From Spirochaetaceae bacterium (GTDB lineage Bacteria > Spirochaetota > Spirochaetia > Treponematales > Breznakiellaceae): 33,959 bases of DNA. A program made the translations under genes and the position numbers. The stretch spans positions 1-33,959 of the forward strand of contig JAISCK010000061.1 in the NCBI GenBank assembly GCA_031265635.1, given 5' to 3'. The notes beneath the pieces are model-generated. The model was not told the DNA's origin and did not search any database. It saw only the letters and a list, made by a program, of their open reading frames with translations. Shown piece after piece: positions 16,081-25,944 of this stretch (position 1 is its first letter; each line of letters starts with the position of its first letter).

Positions 16081-17394
16081 CTAATGCTGAAACCTTCTGC
16101 TGTAGATACTGAGGGAAAGGCCTATGCCTGTCATGGCGCTGATTAAGGCGGAGCCTCCGTAGGACATAAAGAGCAGGGGAATACCGGTGATGGGCATGAT
16201 GCCCATGGTCATGCCGACATTGACGATAAAGTGAAAGGATACCACGGCGGCAAAACCGGCGGCGATATAGGAACCAAAGGGATCGGAAGTCGTGCGCATG
16301 ATACGCACAAGCCTCAGCAGCATGGTGAGAAAGAGGGCGAAAACCAGGAGACCTCCGATCAGCCCCCATTCTTCCGAAAAAATTGAAAAGATAAAATCCG
16401 TACTCTGCTGGGGAAGAAAACGGTAATGGCTCTGGGTTCCCTGGAGATACCCTTTGCCAAGCACTCCCCCGGAACCTATGGCGGTAATGGACTGTATGAT
16501 GTGCCAGCCCGATCCCCTGGGGTCCACGTTGGGGTCCAGAAAAACAATGAGCCTCATGATCTGGTAGTCCTGGAGTACCTTGCCCGACGCGAAAGAGGCT
16601 CCCAGGGACACGGTCAGTATGCCCGACACATAAATTATCCAGTAAAAATACCGTTTTTTGAACCGCATAAACCCGTACAGGGCAATAGCGAACACCGTTA
16701 TGAGAAAGAATCCGGCAAGGACAATAAAGCGCGCGTTGGAGAGTATCATCAGCGACGGAAAGGCGCCCCGCAGTATGTGGATATGCCAGAGCGGCAGTAC
16801 CGTAAGCAGGCCGGTAAAAATGATGCACGCCGCCGTAAAAAGCACATAACGCAGCGAAAGCCCGGCTATAAATGTCATGGTCAGCAGTATGGGGATAAAC
16901 ACCAGGGCCGTGCCGAAGTCGGGCTGGAGCAGTATGATGCCCATGGGAACAAAGACCAGAACCGAGGATATCACAAAGCGCTTGAATTCGTTTTGTTCGT
17001 GCCGCGTGGAATCAAGATACCGCGCCAGTACAAGTATTGTGGCGATTTTGGCGAACTCCGACGGCTGTATGCCGAAACTCCCTATGCCTATCCATGCCTT
17101 GGCGCCGTGCACCATGCGTCCGAAAAACAGCGTGTACGCCAGGAGCAGCAGCATGGCAAGGTACAGGTATCCCGAAAAATCGTATATTCTCCTGTAGTCC
17201 AGTATGGATATGAAGAGGGCGATGACTATGCCGGAAACAGCCCACACTATCTGGCGTATGTATTCGGAAGAAACCAGGGTCCGCGTAGAGGTAATCCCCG
17301 ACGAATAAATAAAGAGTATGCCGAAACAGGCAAGGAGCAGGGAACTCAAAAAGAGCGGCAGGTCTATATCCAGTATATTCCGCAGCCGTATCAT
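16081..17394 (-). CDS. rodA: Rod shape-determining SEDS glycosyltransferase RodA
   Basis: Polytopic; QPSEFAKIATILVLARYL, FLPQQSTDFIFSIFSEEWGLIGG, GIPLLFMSYGGSALIS. Confidence 0.95.
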   Translation of the reverse strand: MIRLRNILDIDLPLFLSSLLLACFGILFIYSSGITSTRTLVSSEYIRQIVWAVSGIVIALFISILDYRRIYDFSGYLYLAMLLLLAYTLFFGRMVHGAKAWIGIGSFGIQPSEFAKIATILVLARYLDSTRHEQNEFKRFVISSVLVFVPMGIILLQPDFGTALVFIPILLTMTFIAGLSLRYVLFTAACIIFTGLLTVLPLWHIHILRGAFPSLMILSNARFIVLAGFFLITVFAIALYGFMRFKKRYFYWIIYVSGILTVSLGASFASGKVLQDYQIMRLIVFLDPNVDPRGSGWHIIQSITAIGSGGVLGKGYLQGTQSHYRFLPQQSTDFIFSIFSEEWGLIGGLLVFALFLTMLLRLVRIMRTTSDPFGSYIAAGFAAVVSFHFIVNVGMTMGIMPITGIPLLFMSYGGSALISAMTGIGLSLSIYSRRFQH

Positions 17395-19272
17395 TTACTC
17401 CCGCCTTGTCTGTACGGGCATGATATACTGGAAGCCCAGGGCCTGGACAGCTTCTTCGTAGCTCTGATTGGCGAAGATGCCCTGGAAGATAATGGCCGAG
17501 GCATAGGGCGCCCACCATTCCCACTGGTTGGCCGCTTCCACGATAACCGACACCACGACGCGTTCTTCCGGGATGGCGGTTTCATAGGGGGCAAAGGCGG
17601 CAAACCAGGAATGCCAGCGGTCGGCCAGCCCTACTTCGCCCGTGCCGGTCTTGCCGGCTATTTCTACCGCCCTGATGTTCAGGGGATACTGGGCGGTTCC
17701 CTCGCTGATGACCGAGCGCATGTTCCGCCGCAGGGTCCTGTACACCTCGCTCCTTATGTCATCGCTTCTGTGCAGGACTTCCGGCCGGGTGGTCCTGATG
17801 ACAGCGCCGGTAAGGGGATCGCGCACTTCCTTGAGCAGATAGGGCTTATACACTACCCCGTCGTTGACCACCATGGATACCATACCGGCCATTTGTATGG
17901 GCGTTACCAGGGTATAGCCCTGGCCTATGGACATATTCATGGTGTCGCCGTCGAGCCATTTTTCATGGAAGCGCCGGTCCTTCCACTGGGGGGTGGGGAT
18001 AAAGCCCGATATTTCACCGGGAAGGTCTATGCCGCTGGCCTCGCCAAAGCCGAATTCCCTGGCATAGGCGACGATGCGCTCCACCCGCAGATAGTCCCTT
18101 CCCGCTATCCAGAAATAAATGTCGCAGGACTGGGCAAGGGCCTGCTGGAGATTGAGGTAGCCGTGGCCCGGCCGCCTGATGTGGCAGCGCCAGTCCCGGT
18201 CGCCGTAACGTATCTCTCCGGGACATTCAATGGTCTTGTCCTGGGGAAAGGCGTCCTCGTTGAGTATGCCGGCGCTTAAAGGTATTTTGAAGACCGACGC
18301 CGGAGGGTAACTGGACTGGATGGCCCGGTTAAGAAACGGTTTGTTGGGATCGTTGATAAGGGCCTGGTATTCGCCTGAGGAATTGCTCCGGTTAAAAAGA
18401 TTGGGGTCATACCAGGGATAGGAAACCATGGCGAGCACTTCCCCGGTGGCCGGCCTGGTTACCACGACGGCGCCCATGCGCCTTCCCAGGGCCTTTTCGG
18501 CCAGGAGCTGTATGTCCCTGTCGATGGTGAGGACCAGGTTTCTCCCCATCGTGGCGGGCTCCCGTATATTGGCGTCTCCGGCTATGCCCCTTCCCTGGGC
18601 GTCAACCGTGCGGATTTCCCTGCCCTCCCTGCCCCGCAGGAGTTCGTCGTACTGCCGTTCTATGCCCGCCTTGCCTATAATATCCCCCTGGTTATAGCCC
18701 ATGTTGTACAGCATGGTCAGTTCGTCACGGGTAATATCCCCGACATAGCCGACGATATGAGAGAGGCTTCCGGAATCGACATAGTTACGCATGGGCTTAC
18801 TCTGCCAGGAAACGCCGGGGAGTACGTCTACCCGTTCAGCCAGGGCCGCTATGGTCTGGAAGGGAACATTGGCGGCAAGTTCCACCGGCTGGTACAGGTA
18901 ATAATTCTGGGGCGGAACCCTTCTGGCCATCTGGTCTTCGCTCAAATTGAGAAGGCCGGCTGTTTCCTTGAGCACGGACTGGATTTCGCCCCTGGGAACC
19001 TCGGCGGGAATGATGCTGACCGCGAAGGAATCGGTATTGAGTACCATGGGCTGGTTGAAATTCCGGTCGTAAATTTCCCCCCGCTGGGCGGGTATTATCG
19101 TGGTCCGCCGCGCGATGTTCCTGGCCTGGCGGCGGTAGGTTTCCCCGCTTACAATCTGCATGCTGAAGAGTTTGATTCCGTAAATGGCAAAGGCGGTTAT
19201 AAAGAGAACCTGGAGCAGTTTGATTCTGAAATCCGAACGGTCGTCATCGGGCAGGTGGCTGAAACTTGACAT
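17395..19272 (-). CDS. mrdA: Penicillin-binding protein 2
   Basis: PBP dimerisation and transpeptidase motifs: SSYPPASVFKI (SxxK), SCDIYFW, KTGTGE; adjacent to rodA. Confidence 0.95.
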   Translation of the reverse strand: MSSFSHLPDDDRSDFRIKLLQVLFITAFAIYGIKLFSMQIVSGETYRRQARNIARRTTIIPAQRGEIYDRNFNQPMVLNTDSFAVSIIPAEVPRGEIQSVLKETAGLLNLSEDQMARRVPPQNYYLYQPVELAANVPFQTIAALAERVDVLPGVSWQSKPMRNYVDSGSLSHIVGYVGDITRDELTMLYNMGYNQGDIIGKAGIERQYDELLRGREGREIRTVDAQGRGIAGDANIREPATMGRNLVLTIDRDIQLLAEKALGRRMGAVVVTRPATGEVLAMVSYPWYDPNLFNRSNSSGEYQALINDPNKPFLNRAIQSSYPPASVFKIPLSAGILNEDAFPQDKTIECPGEIRYGDRDWRCHIRRPGHGYLNLQQALAQSCDIYFWIAGRDYLRVERIVAYAREFGFGEASGIDLPGEISGFIPTPQWKDRRFHEKWLDGDTMNMSIGQGYTLVTPIQMAGMVSMVVNDGVVYKPYLLKEVRDPLTGAVIRTTRPEVLHRSDDIRSEVYRTLRRNMRSVISEGTAQYPLNIRAVEIAGKTGTGEVGLADRWHSWFAAFAPYETAIPEERVVVSVIVEAANQWEWWAPYASAIIFQGIFANQSYEEAVQALGFQYIMPVQTRRE

Positions 19273-19775
19273 CAGGCGTCTTCCTTTCCCATGAGTATGG
19301 GCTTAAACTGCCGCAGAAGGCCGAAAACGAGGGGGGCGCTGAGGGTATTGAGGACCAGTTCTACCCAGAGTTTGGGAGCGGTAAAAGAATACGCGGGAAC
19401 GGCGCCGGCAAAAAGCAGATGAAGCGCGAACACAAGGAGGGCCTTTGCAAGGGTCGCCGAAGCGCAGAGCGCCATCGGAAGAAATACCGCGTCAAGGAAA
19501 AACATTCCCTTTACGCATCCCGTTGCGGCGGCGATGAGGGTGCGTATAAAGGCATTGAGTCCCAAAGGCGCGGCGGAAAGAAAATCAAGCAGGAGGCCGG
19601 AGCAGAACCCGGTAAGCTGGCCTGTCATGGTTCCGTTCACATAGGAAACAAAAACCAGTATCACCAGGGCAAGGTCGGGCCGGGCCTGATAAACGGTCAT
19701 ACGGGGAAGTATAGTGGATTCCAGTATGGCGGCAAACAGTATGATGACACAGGCCCAGACAACGTTTTTAACCAT
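19272..19775 (-). CDS. mreD: Rod shape-determining protein MreD
   Basis: Small polytopic protein between mreC and mrdA; start chosen at MVKNVVWACVIILFAAILESTILPRM. Confidence 0.88.
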   Translation of the reverse strand: MVKNVVWACVIILFAAILESTILPRMTVYQARPDLALVILVFVSYVNGTMTGQLTGFCSGLLLDFLSAAPLGLNAFIRTLIAAATGCVKGMFFLDAVFLPMALCASATLAKALLVFALHLLFAGAVPAYSFTAPKLWVELVLNTLSAPLVFGLLRQFKPILMGKEDA

Positions 19776-20634
19776 CCTCCCCGCCTTCGGCATCCAGAAC
19801 AAAGACATATTCAAGCCGTGAAAAATCTATGGCGCTTTCCAGTTCGACTCCCATGGACGTTTCGTATTCCTGGTAGAGTACGCGGCTTGCCCGGCCTATA
19901 GTGAGGCCCGGAGGATAGATGCCGCCGAGTCCGGCGGACACTATCACGTCCCCGGCGCTGATCTCGTCCATGGCCCGCTTTCTGATAAAACGCATAACCA
20001 GGGGAAGATCGGGATTGCCCTGCCCTTCCACAATGCCCTCATACCGGGATTCGGCAAAACGGGCCGAGATGAAAGAACTCCCGTCATAGAGGGGCATCAC
20101 CAGGCTTTCCATCCGGGCCGCCTGAATGACCTTGCCCACCAGGGCCTGGGCGCCGTCCTGAAAGGCTATGACCGGCATGTTTACCCGGACCAGGTCCTGG
20201 GTACCCTTGTTGATGACCAGGGCCGAAAAAAGATTGTCAGGGTCCCTGCCGATAAGCCGGGCCGGAATATGGCGGTAACGCAGGACTTCGGAAAAGCCGA
20301 GTTGTTCTCTGAGACGGTTGTTCTCCTGCCGTATTTCCGCGGCGCTCCGTTCAAGCTGTTCGTACCGGGTCATGCGGCCGGCAAGCTCGTTGTACTCGCG
20401 CCTGAGGCTTGCCAGTTCCCGTATGGAGAGCACGGTCCGCGACATAAAGGACGAAACGCCGTATATGCCGCCTCTGATGCCGGAAAAGGCGGAAAGCCCC
20501 GCGTCCCTGACAGAGGTGATAAAACTTCTGGTGGAAAACAGCAGCAGCGAAAAGGAAACCAGGGTCAGAGCGGCAAAAACATAGGCGTCCCGGCTGAAAC
20601 GCCTTCCGCGTTTTCGGTTCTCCCTGATGCGCAT
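19768..20634 (-). CDS. mreC: Rod shape-determining protein MreC
   Basis: N-terminal TM, coiled coil, RLIGRDPDNLFSALVINKGTQDLVRVNMPVIAFQDGAQALVGKV; adjacent to mreB. Confidence 0.94.
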   Translation of the reverse strand: MRIRENRKRGRRFSRDAYVFAALTLVSFSLLLFSTRSFITSVRDAGLSAFSGIRGGIYGVSSFMSRTVLSIRELASLRREYNELAGRMTRYEQLERSAAEIRQENNRLREQLGFSEVLRYRHIPARLIGRDPDNLFSALVINKGTQDLVRVNMPVIAFQDGAQALVGKVIQAARMESLVMPLYDGSSFISARFAESRYEGIVEGQGNPDLPLVMRFIRKRAMDEISAGDVIVSAGLGGIYPPGLTIGRASRVLYQEYETSMGVELESAIDFSRLEYVFVLDAEGGEDG

Positions 20635-20636
20635 AA

Positions 20637-21665
20637 CTATCCGTTCAGGCTGTCATAAATACTGTGGGTATTGTCAAAGCCCTTGGCGTTCTCAAAGTAT
20701 TTGCCCGCGCCCAGGGCGACGCATTCAAGGGGCCGCTCGGCAAGTATTACCGGCACCCCTGTCTCCTTGGAAATCAGTTTGGGAAGCCCCTTGAGCAGGG
20801 ACCCTCCCCCGGTCATCACAATGCCCCGCTCCACAATGTCGGCGGCGAGTTCCGGCGGGGTCTTGCCCAGGGTGGCTTTTATTTCGTCGATGATCTGGAC
20901 TATGGGGTCCTTGAGGGCTTCCCGCACTTCCACAGAATCTATCTCAAGCCTGCGGGGAAGCCCGGTGATGGCGTCGGTTCCCTTTATCTCCACCTTCTCG
21001 ATGGTTTTGTCGGGAGAGGCGTTTCCGATTTCTATCTTGAGCCTTTCGGCGATATTGGGGCCTATGATGAGGTTGTGGACGCTTCTGACATATTTGATGA
21101 TTGATTCGTCAAATTCATCGCCGCCCAGGCGTATGGCATTGGTAACTACCATGCCGCCCAGGGAAATGACCGAAATTTCCGTGGTGCCGCCGCCTATATC
21201 GCAGACCATGTGGCCGGCAGGCTCCCAGATCGGAATATCCGCCCCTATGGCCGCGGCGCGGCTTTCTTCAATAACGTACACTTCCCGGGCTCCGGCCTTG
21301 TAGGCGCTTTCTTCCACGGCCCGGCGTTCAACCTCGGTGATGCAGGAGGGTATGCCGATAACCATACGGGGTTTTATGAAACGGTAACGGGGAATCACCT
21401 TGGAGATAAAATACCGTATCATCTTTTCGGTGGACTCAAGGTCGGCTATAACCCCGTCCCTGAGGGGCCGTATGGCGATGATATTGCCGGGGGTCTTGTA
21501 AAGCATGCTCTTCGCTTCGGCGCCCACCGCCATGACCTTCTTGGTTCCCCTCTCGACAGCGACGACCGAAGGTTCATTGATCACAATGCCCTTTCCCCGT
21601 ATGTAAATAATCGTATTACAGGTTCCCAGGTCTATGCCTATATCCTTTGATATTTTTCCAAACAT
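20637..21665 (-). CDS. mreB: Rod shape-determining actin homologue MreB
   Basis: [59 protein letters not shown]. Confidence 0.98.
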   Translation of the reverse strand: MFGKISKDIGIDLGTCNTIIYIRGKGIVINEPSVVAVERGTKKVMAVGAEAKSMLYKTPGNIIAIRPLRDGVIADLESTEKMIRYFISKVIPRYRFIKPRMVIGIPSCITEVERRAVEESAYKAGAREVYVIEESRAAAIGADIPIWEPAGHMVCDIGGGTTEISVISLGGMVVTNAIRLGGDEFDESIIKYVRSVHNLIIGPNIAERLKIEIGNASPDKTIEKVEIKGTDAITGLPRRLEIDSVEVREALKDPIVQIIDEIKATLGKTPPELAADIVERGIVMTGGGSLLKGLPKLISKETGVPVILAERPLECVALGAGKYFENAKGFDNTHSIYDSLNG

Positions 21666-21707
21666 ATTTCCTCCGCAGCCTATGGCTTAATTCTTGTTTT
21701 GTCCTGT

Positions 21708-22661
21708 TTATGGCATATATATGCCAAGTTTTTCCCGTGCTTCCCCGTGGCCTGGATTGATACGCAGGGCCCTCCGCCACTCGGCCCTGGCGCGGGTCGC
21801 GTCTCCCAGCGCGGCGTACAGTTCGCCCAGTTCAAAATGGGCGTCGGCGTTCTCTCCGCTTTCGTCGAGAATGGCCCGGAACTGTTCTTCCGCCTCTTCC
21901 GCTTCTCCTTCTCCGGCCAGAACCTTTCCCAAAAGGAGCCTTGCCTGGATTACCACAGTAGCGTCCTTGGAATTTTCAATACAGCGGACAAGGTAGGCCC
22001 TGGCGGAATTCCCCTCCCCCAGTCCTATATAGGACCTGGCTATGGCCAAAAGCCGTAAATCCGAAACATAGGACCCGTCTTCGCTGTTCAGGGACTCCGA
22101 CAGGGAGGCCACGCTGTTCCGGTAATCGCCGAGTTCCGCGTAGGCCAGCCCCAGATACTCGGCAATGTCCGGCGCCCTGAAACCGTTCCCCCTGGCTTCT
22201 TCCAGATACCGGACAGCCAGATCCGCGTAAGAGGCCCCCTTGTGGTAATAGGCCTTGCCCAGAACATAGCGCAGGTCCGCGTCCCTTTCCCCCTCTCTGG
22301 TAAGAAGGGCTTTTCTGAGGGACACGACGCAGTCGTCAATATAGCGGAGGGTACTGGACGCGTTAATCTGGGCCGCGGCAAGCTGATATGACGAAAACCC
22401 CCGCAGACTCAATAAAAAAAAGTCCAGGGGTTTTTTCTCAAGCCATTGTCCGCTCAGGACATACACATCTTCGTAGGTCCCTTCTTCCCAGCAGCGCAGC
22501 AGTTCTCTCCGGTCCCTGCCCCATTCATTCTTGTTCCGTATACCCAAAAACGCCAGAGACAGGACCAGCATGGCCGCTATAATGACCGTCAGCCCGGTCA
22601 AAACAGGGTTTTTCCGGTAAACTTGTATATCAAGCCACTGTCCCGGCTTCTTTTTGAACAT
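21708..22661 (-). CDS. Membrane-anchored tetratricopeptide repeat protein
   Basis: Single N-terminal hydrophobic segment and multiple TPR-like repeats. Confidence 0.85.
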   Translation of the reverse strand: MFKKKPGQWLDIQVYRKNPVLTGLTVIIAAMLVLSLAFLGIRNKNEWGRDRRELLRCWEEGTYEDVYVLSGQWLEKKPLDFFLLSLRGFSSYQLAAAQINASSTLRYIDDCVVSLRKALLTREGERDADLRYVLGKAYYHKGASYADLAVRYLEEARGNGFRAPDIAEYLGLAYAELGDYRNSVASLSESLNSEDGSYVSDLRLLAIARSYIGLGEGNSARAYLVRCIENSKDATVVIQARLLLGKVLAGEGEAEEAEEQFRAILDESGENADAHFELGELYAALGDATRARAEWRRALRINPGHGEAREKLGIYMP

Positions 22662-22916
22662 AAGTCTTCTGTTGATTTAATACTGTTTCCGGGGAAAAGT
22701 CAACGGAGGATTCCGGTATAGCAGGCGGGCGCATATAAAATTTAGTACGTGTACCGTCGGATCTTTACCCGGCTTAAAAGCGAATCCAAACCCCTTGCCG
22801 CCCTGAAAAACCGTATCCCCATCCGTATTGGCATTTCGGAGCCACGCCATTGACCCTTATCGTCCCCGGGGTGTACGCTCACAAAACCAGAATATATTTT
22901 TCAAGGAGGACACAGT

Positions 22917-24638
22917 ATGAAGAGATTCTTGTTACCCGGCATCGCGGCAGCGCTTGTTTTTAGCCTTGTTCTGGCCTGCGGTTCCACAGGTTCCGCCGCG
23001 GGCGGTATGACTCCCGGTACTTACCGGACAGAACAGCGGGGTTATGTAGACCAGATCAAGGTTGAAACCGTGGTAGACGGATCAAAAATTGTATCCGTGC
23101 GTATTACGGAAAACCACGAAACCAACGGCATCGGTTCCTTCGCCATACAGTGGCTGCCGGAACGTATAGTGCAGGCCCAATCGGTGGGAATTGATATAGT
23201 CAGCGGGGCGAGCTTTTCCAGCCGGGCCATTCTCGGCTCGGTAACCGAGGCTCTGCGGCAGGCCGGCGCCGATGTGGACAAATTTTCCCGTCCGCCGCCC
23301 AAACCTCCGGCAAGGGACCAGGAACTCTCGGTGGATGTTATCATAGTCGGCGCGGGAGGAGCGGGTTTAACCGCCGGAGTTGAGGCAAGAGTAAAGGGAA
23401 AAGATACCCTGATCATCGAAAAGATGGATATTCCCGGCGGAAACACCATACGTTCATCGGGGGGCTTTAACGTGGCGGGCAGTCCGGAACAGGTAGCCGC
23501 CCGCCGGGGCCGTTACAGTATTGAGGATTTTATCACCTATACCATGGAAGGGGGCCATAACCTCAACAACCGGGAACTTGTTACCTACATGATACAAAAT
23601 TCATCCGGGGTGGTAGACTGGCTCAAGACCCAGGGCATGAATCCCCAGATAGGAGAAACCTACGCCAGCTATACCGTGGACGGGGAAGCCAAGGGGCTGA
23701 TTCTGGACCTGCTCCGCCGCTATGAGTCCCAGGGGGGAAAGATCATGTACGGCGTAAGGGGTACGGATATTATCATGAATGGCGGCCGGGCCGCGGGTAT
23801 TGTGGCGGTAGACAAGCTGGGCGGAAAACTTACTATCCGCGCCAGGGCCGTGATTCTCGCTTCGGGAGGTTTTGGCGGCGATTTGGAAATGTGCGCCCGG
23901 CTGGATCCCAGCCTTGAGGGTTTTGTTACCGATAACAGCCTTGGCGCTACCGGAGACGGTATCAAGATGGCCGAGGCCATAGGCGCCGCCACCGTTGATA
24001 TGGAGCAGATACAGAGCCATCCTACAATACACCAGGCCAGTTCCACCATGCTTACCGAAGGGATACGGGGTTCGGGCGGTATTCTGATTAACACCGCGGG
24101 AAAGCGTTTTACCAACGAAAACACCTACCGTGATGTGGTCTCCGCTGCCATTTTGAGCCAGGATCAGGCCAAGGCCTGTATTCTCTTCAACAAAGAACTT
24201 ATGGATCACAATCCCAATGTACAGGGCTATTACGAGCAGGGACTGATTACCCCCTACAATACCCTGGACGATGTAGCCAGGTATATGACCGTGGACCCTG
24301 CGGTCTTAAAACAGACCGTAGCCACCTGGAATACCTATGTGGCAAATAAAAACGACCCCGAGTTTGCCAGCAGCTTTTCCTGGATACGGGATCTTTCCCA
24401 GGGGCCCTATTTTGCCCTTTGGGTCGCCCCAGGGATACATCATACCATGGGCGGCATAAAGATCAACGTGCGGACGGAGGTTCTTTCCGCCGGCGGTTCC
24501 ACCATTCCCGGTCTTTTTGCCTGCGGCGAAGTTACCGGAGGCGTCCACGGGGGTAACCGGGTCGGAGGAAACGCGATTCTGGATATACTGCTGTATGGCC
24601 GGGTAGCGGGAGAAAACGCCGCGGCCTATATACGCTAA
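22917..24638 (+). CDS. Lipoprotein FMN-binding domain / FAD-dependent fumarate (or urocanate-like) reductase, flavocytochrome c type without haem domain
   Basis: Lipobox LVLAC; FMN-binding domain with DIVSGAS flavinylation-type motif; FAD site VDVIIVGAGGAGLTAGVEA; GIHHTMGGIKIN and GEVTGGVHGGNRVGGNAILDI. Confidence 0.93.
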   Translation: MKRFLLPGIAAALVFSLVLACGSTGSAAGGMTPGTYRTEQRGYVDQIKVETVVDGSKIVSVRITENHETNGIGSFAIQWLPERIVQAQSVGIDIVSGASFSSRAILGSVTEALRQAGADVDKFSRPPPKPPARDQELSVDVIIVGAGGAGLTAGVEARVKGKDTLIIEKMDIPGGNTIRSSGGFNVAGSPEQVAARRGRYSIEDFITYTMEGGHNLNNRELVTYMIQNSSGVVDWLKTQGMNPQIGETYASYTVDGEAKGLILDLLRRYESQGGKIMYGVRGTDIIMNGGRAAGIVAVDKLGGKLTIRARAVILASGGFGGDLEMCARLDPSLEGFVTDNSLGATGDGIKMAEAIGAATVDMEQIQSHPTIHQASSTMLTEGIRGSGGILINTAGKRFTNENTYRDVVSAAILSQDQAKACILFNKELMDHNPNVQGYYEQGLITPYNTLDDVARYMTVDPAVLKQTVATWNTYVANKNDPEFASSFSWIRDLSQGPYFALWVAPGIHHTMGGIKINVRTEVLSAGGSTIPGLFACGEVTGGVHGGNRVGGNAILDILLYGRVAGENAAAYIR

Positions 24639-24656
24639 GGTAAAATATACGGAGTT

Positions 24657-24718
24657 TTTCCCAAAACCCGTCTGGTTTTGGGAAAGCGCGGATACAGGGT
24701 CCCTCTTTCAGGGACCCT
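24657..24718 (+). terminator. Two tandem hairpins downstream of the reductase
   Basis: TTTCCCAAAACC-CGTCT-GGTTTTGGGAAA (24657-24685) and AGGGTCCC-TCTTTCA-GGGACCCT followed by TTCT (24696-24718). Confidence 0.7.
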
Positions 24719-24720
24719 TT

Positions 24721-25557
24721 CTATATCCTGAACGACACCATCACCGAGCCCGGCGTGATATACAGGGAGTGGTTTTTGGGGGTTCCGCCGTTTACGAGGG
24801 GGCTGAAGCTACGGCCTACCGCCCTTCCCAGGGCATAGCCGATGAGGGCGCCGGCGACGCAGTCAGAGGCCCAGTGGGCAAAGAGGGACATGCCAAGGCC
24901 GATACAGGCGGCGTAGGTGTATGACGCGGCGACCAGAACAGGTTTGTCATGGTGGAGTTCCGCCATAACCGCGGCCATGGCAAAGGCGGTGGCGGTGTGG
25001 CCGCTCGGCCAGCCGTTAAAAACGCCGCGCCTGAAAAAGCCAAAGGCAAAGTCATCGCTGTAGTCAGGCCCGGCCCGTTTGTTCCCCAGTCCTATGCCCG
25101 GTTCTTCCCGTCCGGTAAAAACCTTTATTGCCGACGTAACGCCCATGCCCAAAAGAACCGCCTGCCCAAGGGCAAGCCCGGTTATGGCGAGGCCCGGATC
25201 GTTTTGGCTGTTCCCGTAGAGATACAGGCCCAGAGGCAGCGCCGCCGGAAGCAGGGTGCCCAAAAGACCGGCGGGCATGGCGGCGTAGGCAAGATTGCCG
25301 TTATTGTACGACATGCGGTTCCAGCGCCAGTCAATGCCGCTTTCCACGGCCCCGTAGGTAGCCAGGGAAGCGGCGAGGAAATTCAGCCCGTAATTATCGC
25401 TGAACGAATGGAGCGTATTGGTCCCTATCTTGTAAAATACCAATGAAAAAGGTACTTTTCCGCCCTCAGGCTGCCCCCCTCCGGGGAGAAGGGGTTCTCC
25501 GGCAGCCGCGCGGACAAGGCCCAGGACGATGTACAAAACAACGGCTCCGCGCCTCAT
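24721..25557 (-). CDS. PAP2 superfamily phosphatase (membrane)
   Basis: KVFTGREEPG...GWPSGHTATAFAMAA...GLGMSLFAHWASDCVAGALIGYALG (PAP2 motifs); start chosen at MRRGAVVLYIVL. Confidence 0.85.
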   Translation of the reverse strand: MRRGAVVLYIVLGLVRAAAGEPLLPGGGQPEGGKVPFSLVFYKIGTNTLHSFSDNYGLNFLAASLATYGAVESGIDWRWNRMSYNNGNLAYAAMPAGLLGTLLPAALPLGLYLYGNSQNDPGLAITGLALGQAVLLGMGVTSAIKVFTGREEPGIGLGNKRAGPDYSDDFAFGFFRRGVFNGWPSGHTATAFAMAAVMAELHHDKPVLVAASYTYAACIGLGMSLFAHWASDCVAGALIGYALGRAVGRSFSPLVNGGTPKNHSLYITPGSVMVSFRI

Positions 25558-25588
25558 ACCGCCTGACAGCCGCTTTTCCGTCAAAAAA

Positions 25589-25813
25589 TTAAAATTTGCC
25601 CTTTGAAATGGCTTTTTCAACAGAGTCGGTAACAACCTTGTCATACCAGTCATAGCTAAAGGGCTGTTGGGCCCTGATTTCGGTCCTCAGAACGCCTTCG
25701 AGGCTGTCTTTACAGCCTTCGCATATATCGCGGGTTCCGATATGCCAATACGTCCGGTTGGGGACGGCGTTTTCAAGCGTGTGCCCGCAAACATCGCAAT
25801 ACAGGGTTTTCAT
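25589..25813 (-). CDS. Small zinc-ribbon-like protein (74 aa)
   Basis: Two CxxC motifs (CDVCGH, CEGCKD). Confidence 0.65.
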   Translation of the reverse strand: MKTLYCDVCGHTLENAVPNRTYWHIGTRDICEGCKDSLEGVLRTEIRAQQPFSYDWYDKVVTDSVEKAISKGKF

Positions 25814-25944
25814 AAAAAGCTCCTTGGGTATTAAAAAATAGCGATTTTTTATACTATCAAAATCGCGTTCATATCACAAGAGTAATCATACCGTAAAACT
25901 TTGCAAATGTCGAGATAATATGATAAAAATCTTATGGAGAGAAT

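Noticed and set aside
16426-18279. 617-aa plus-strand ORF
   Set aside because: Antisense to rodA/mrdA, low-complexity antisense composition; an artefact of GC-rich codon bias
22740-22916. Possible minus-strand coding remnant upstream of the reductase (PGDDKGQWRGSEMPIRMGIRFFRAARGLDSLL)
   Set aside because: Short, no start or known family; cannot be distinguished from chance
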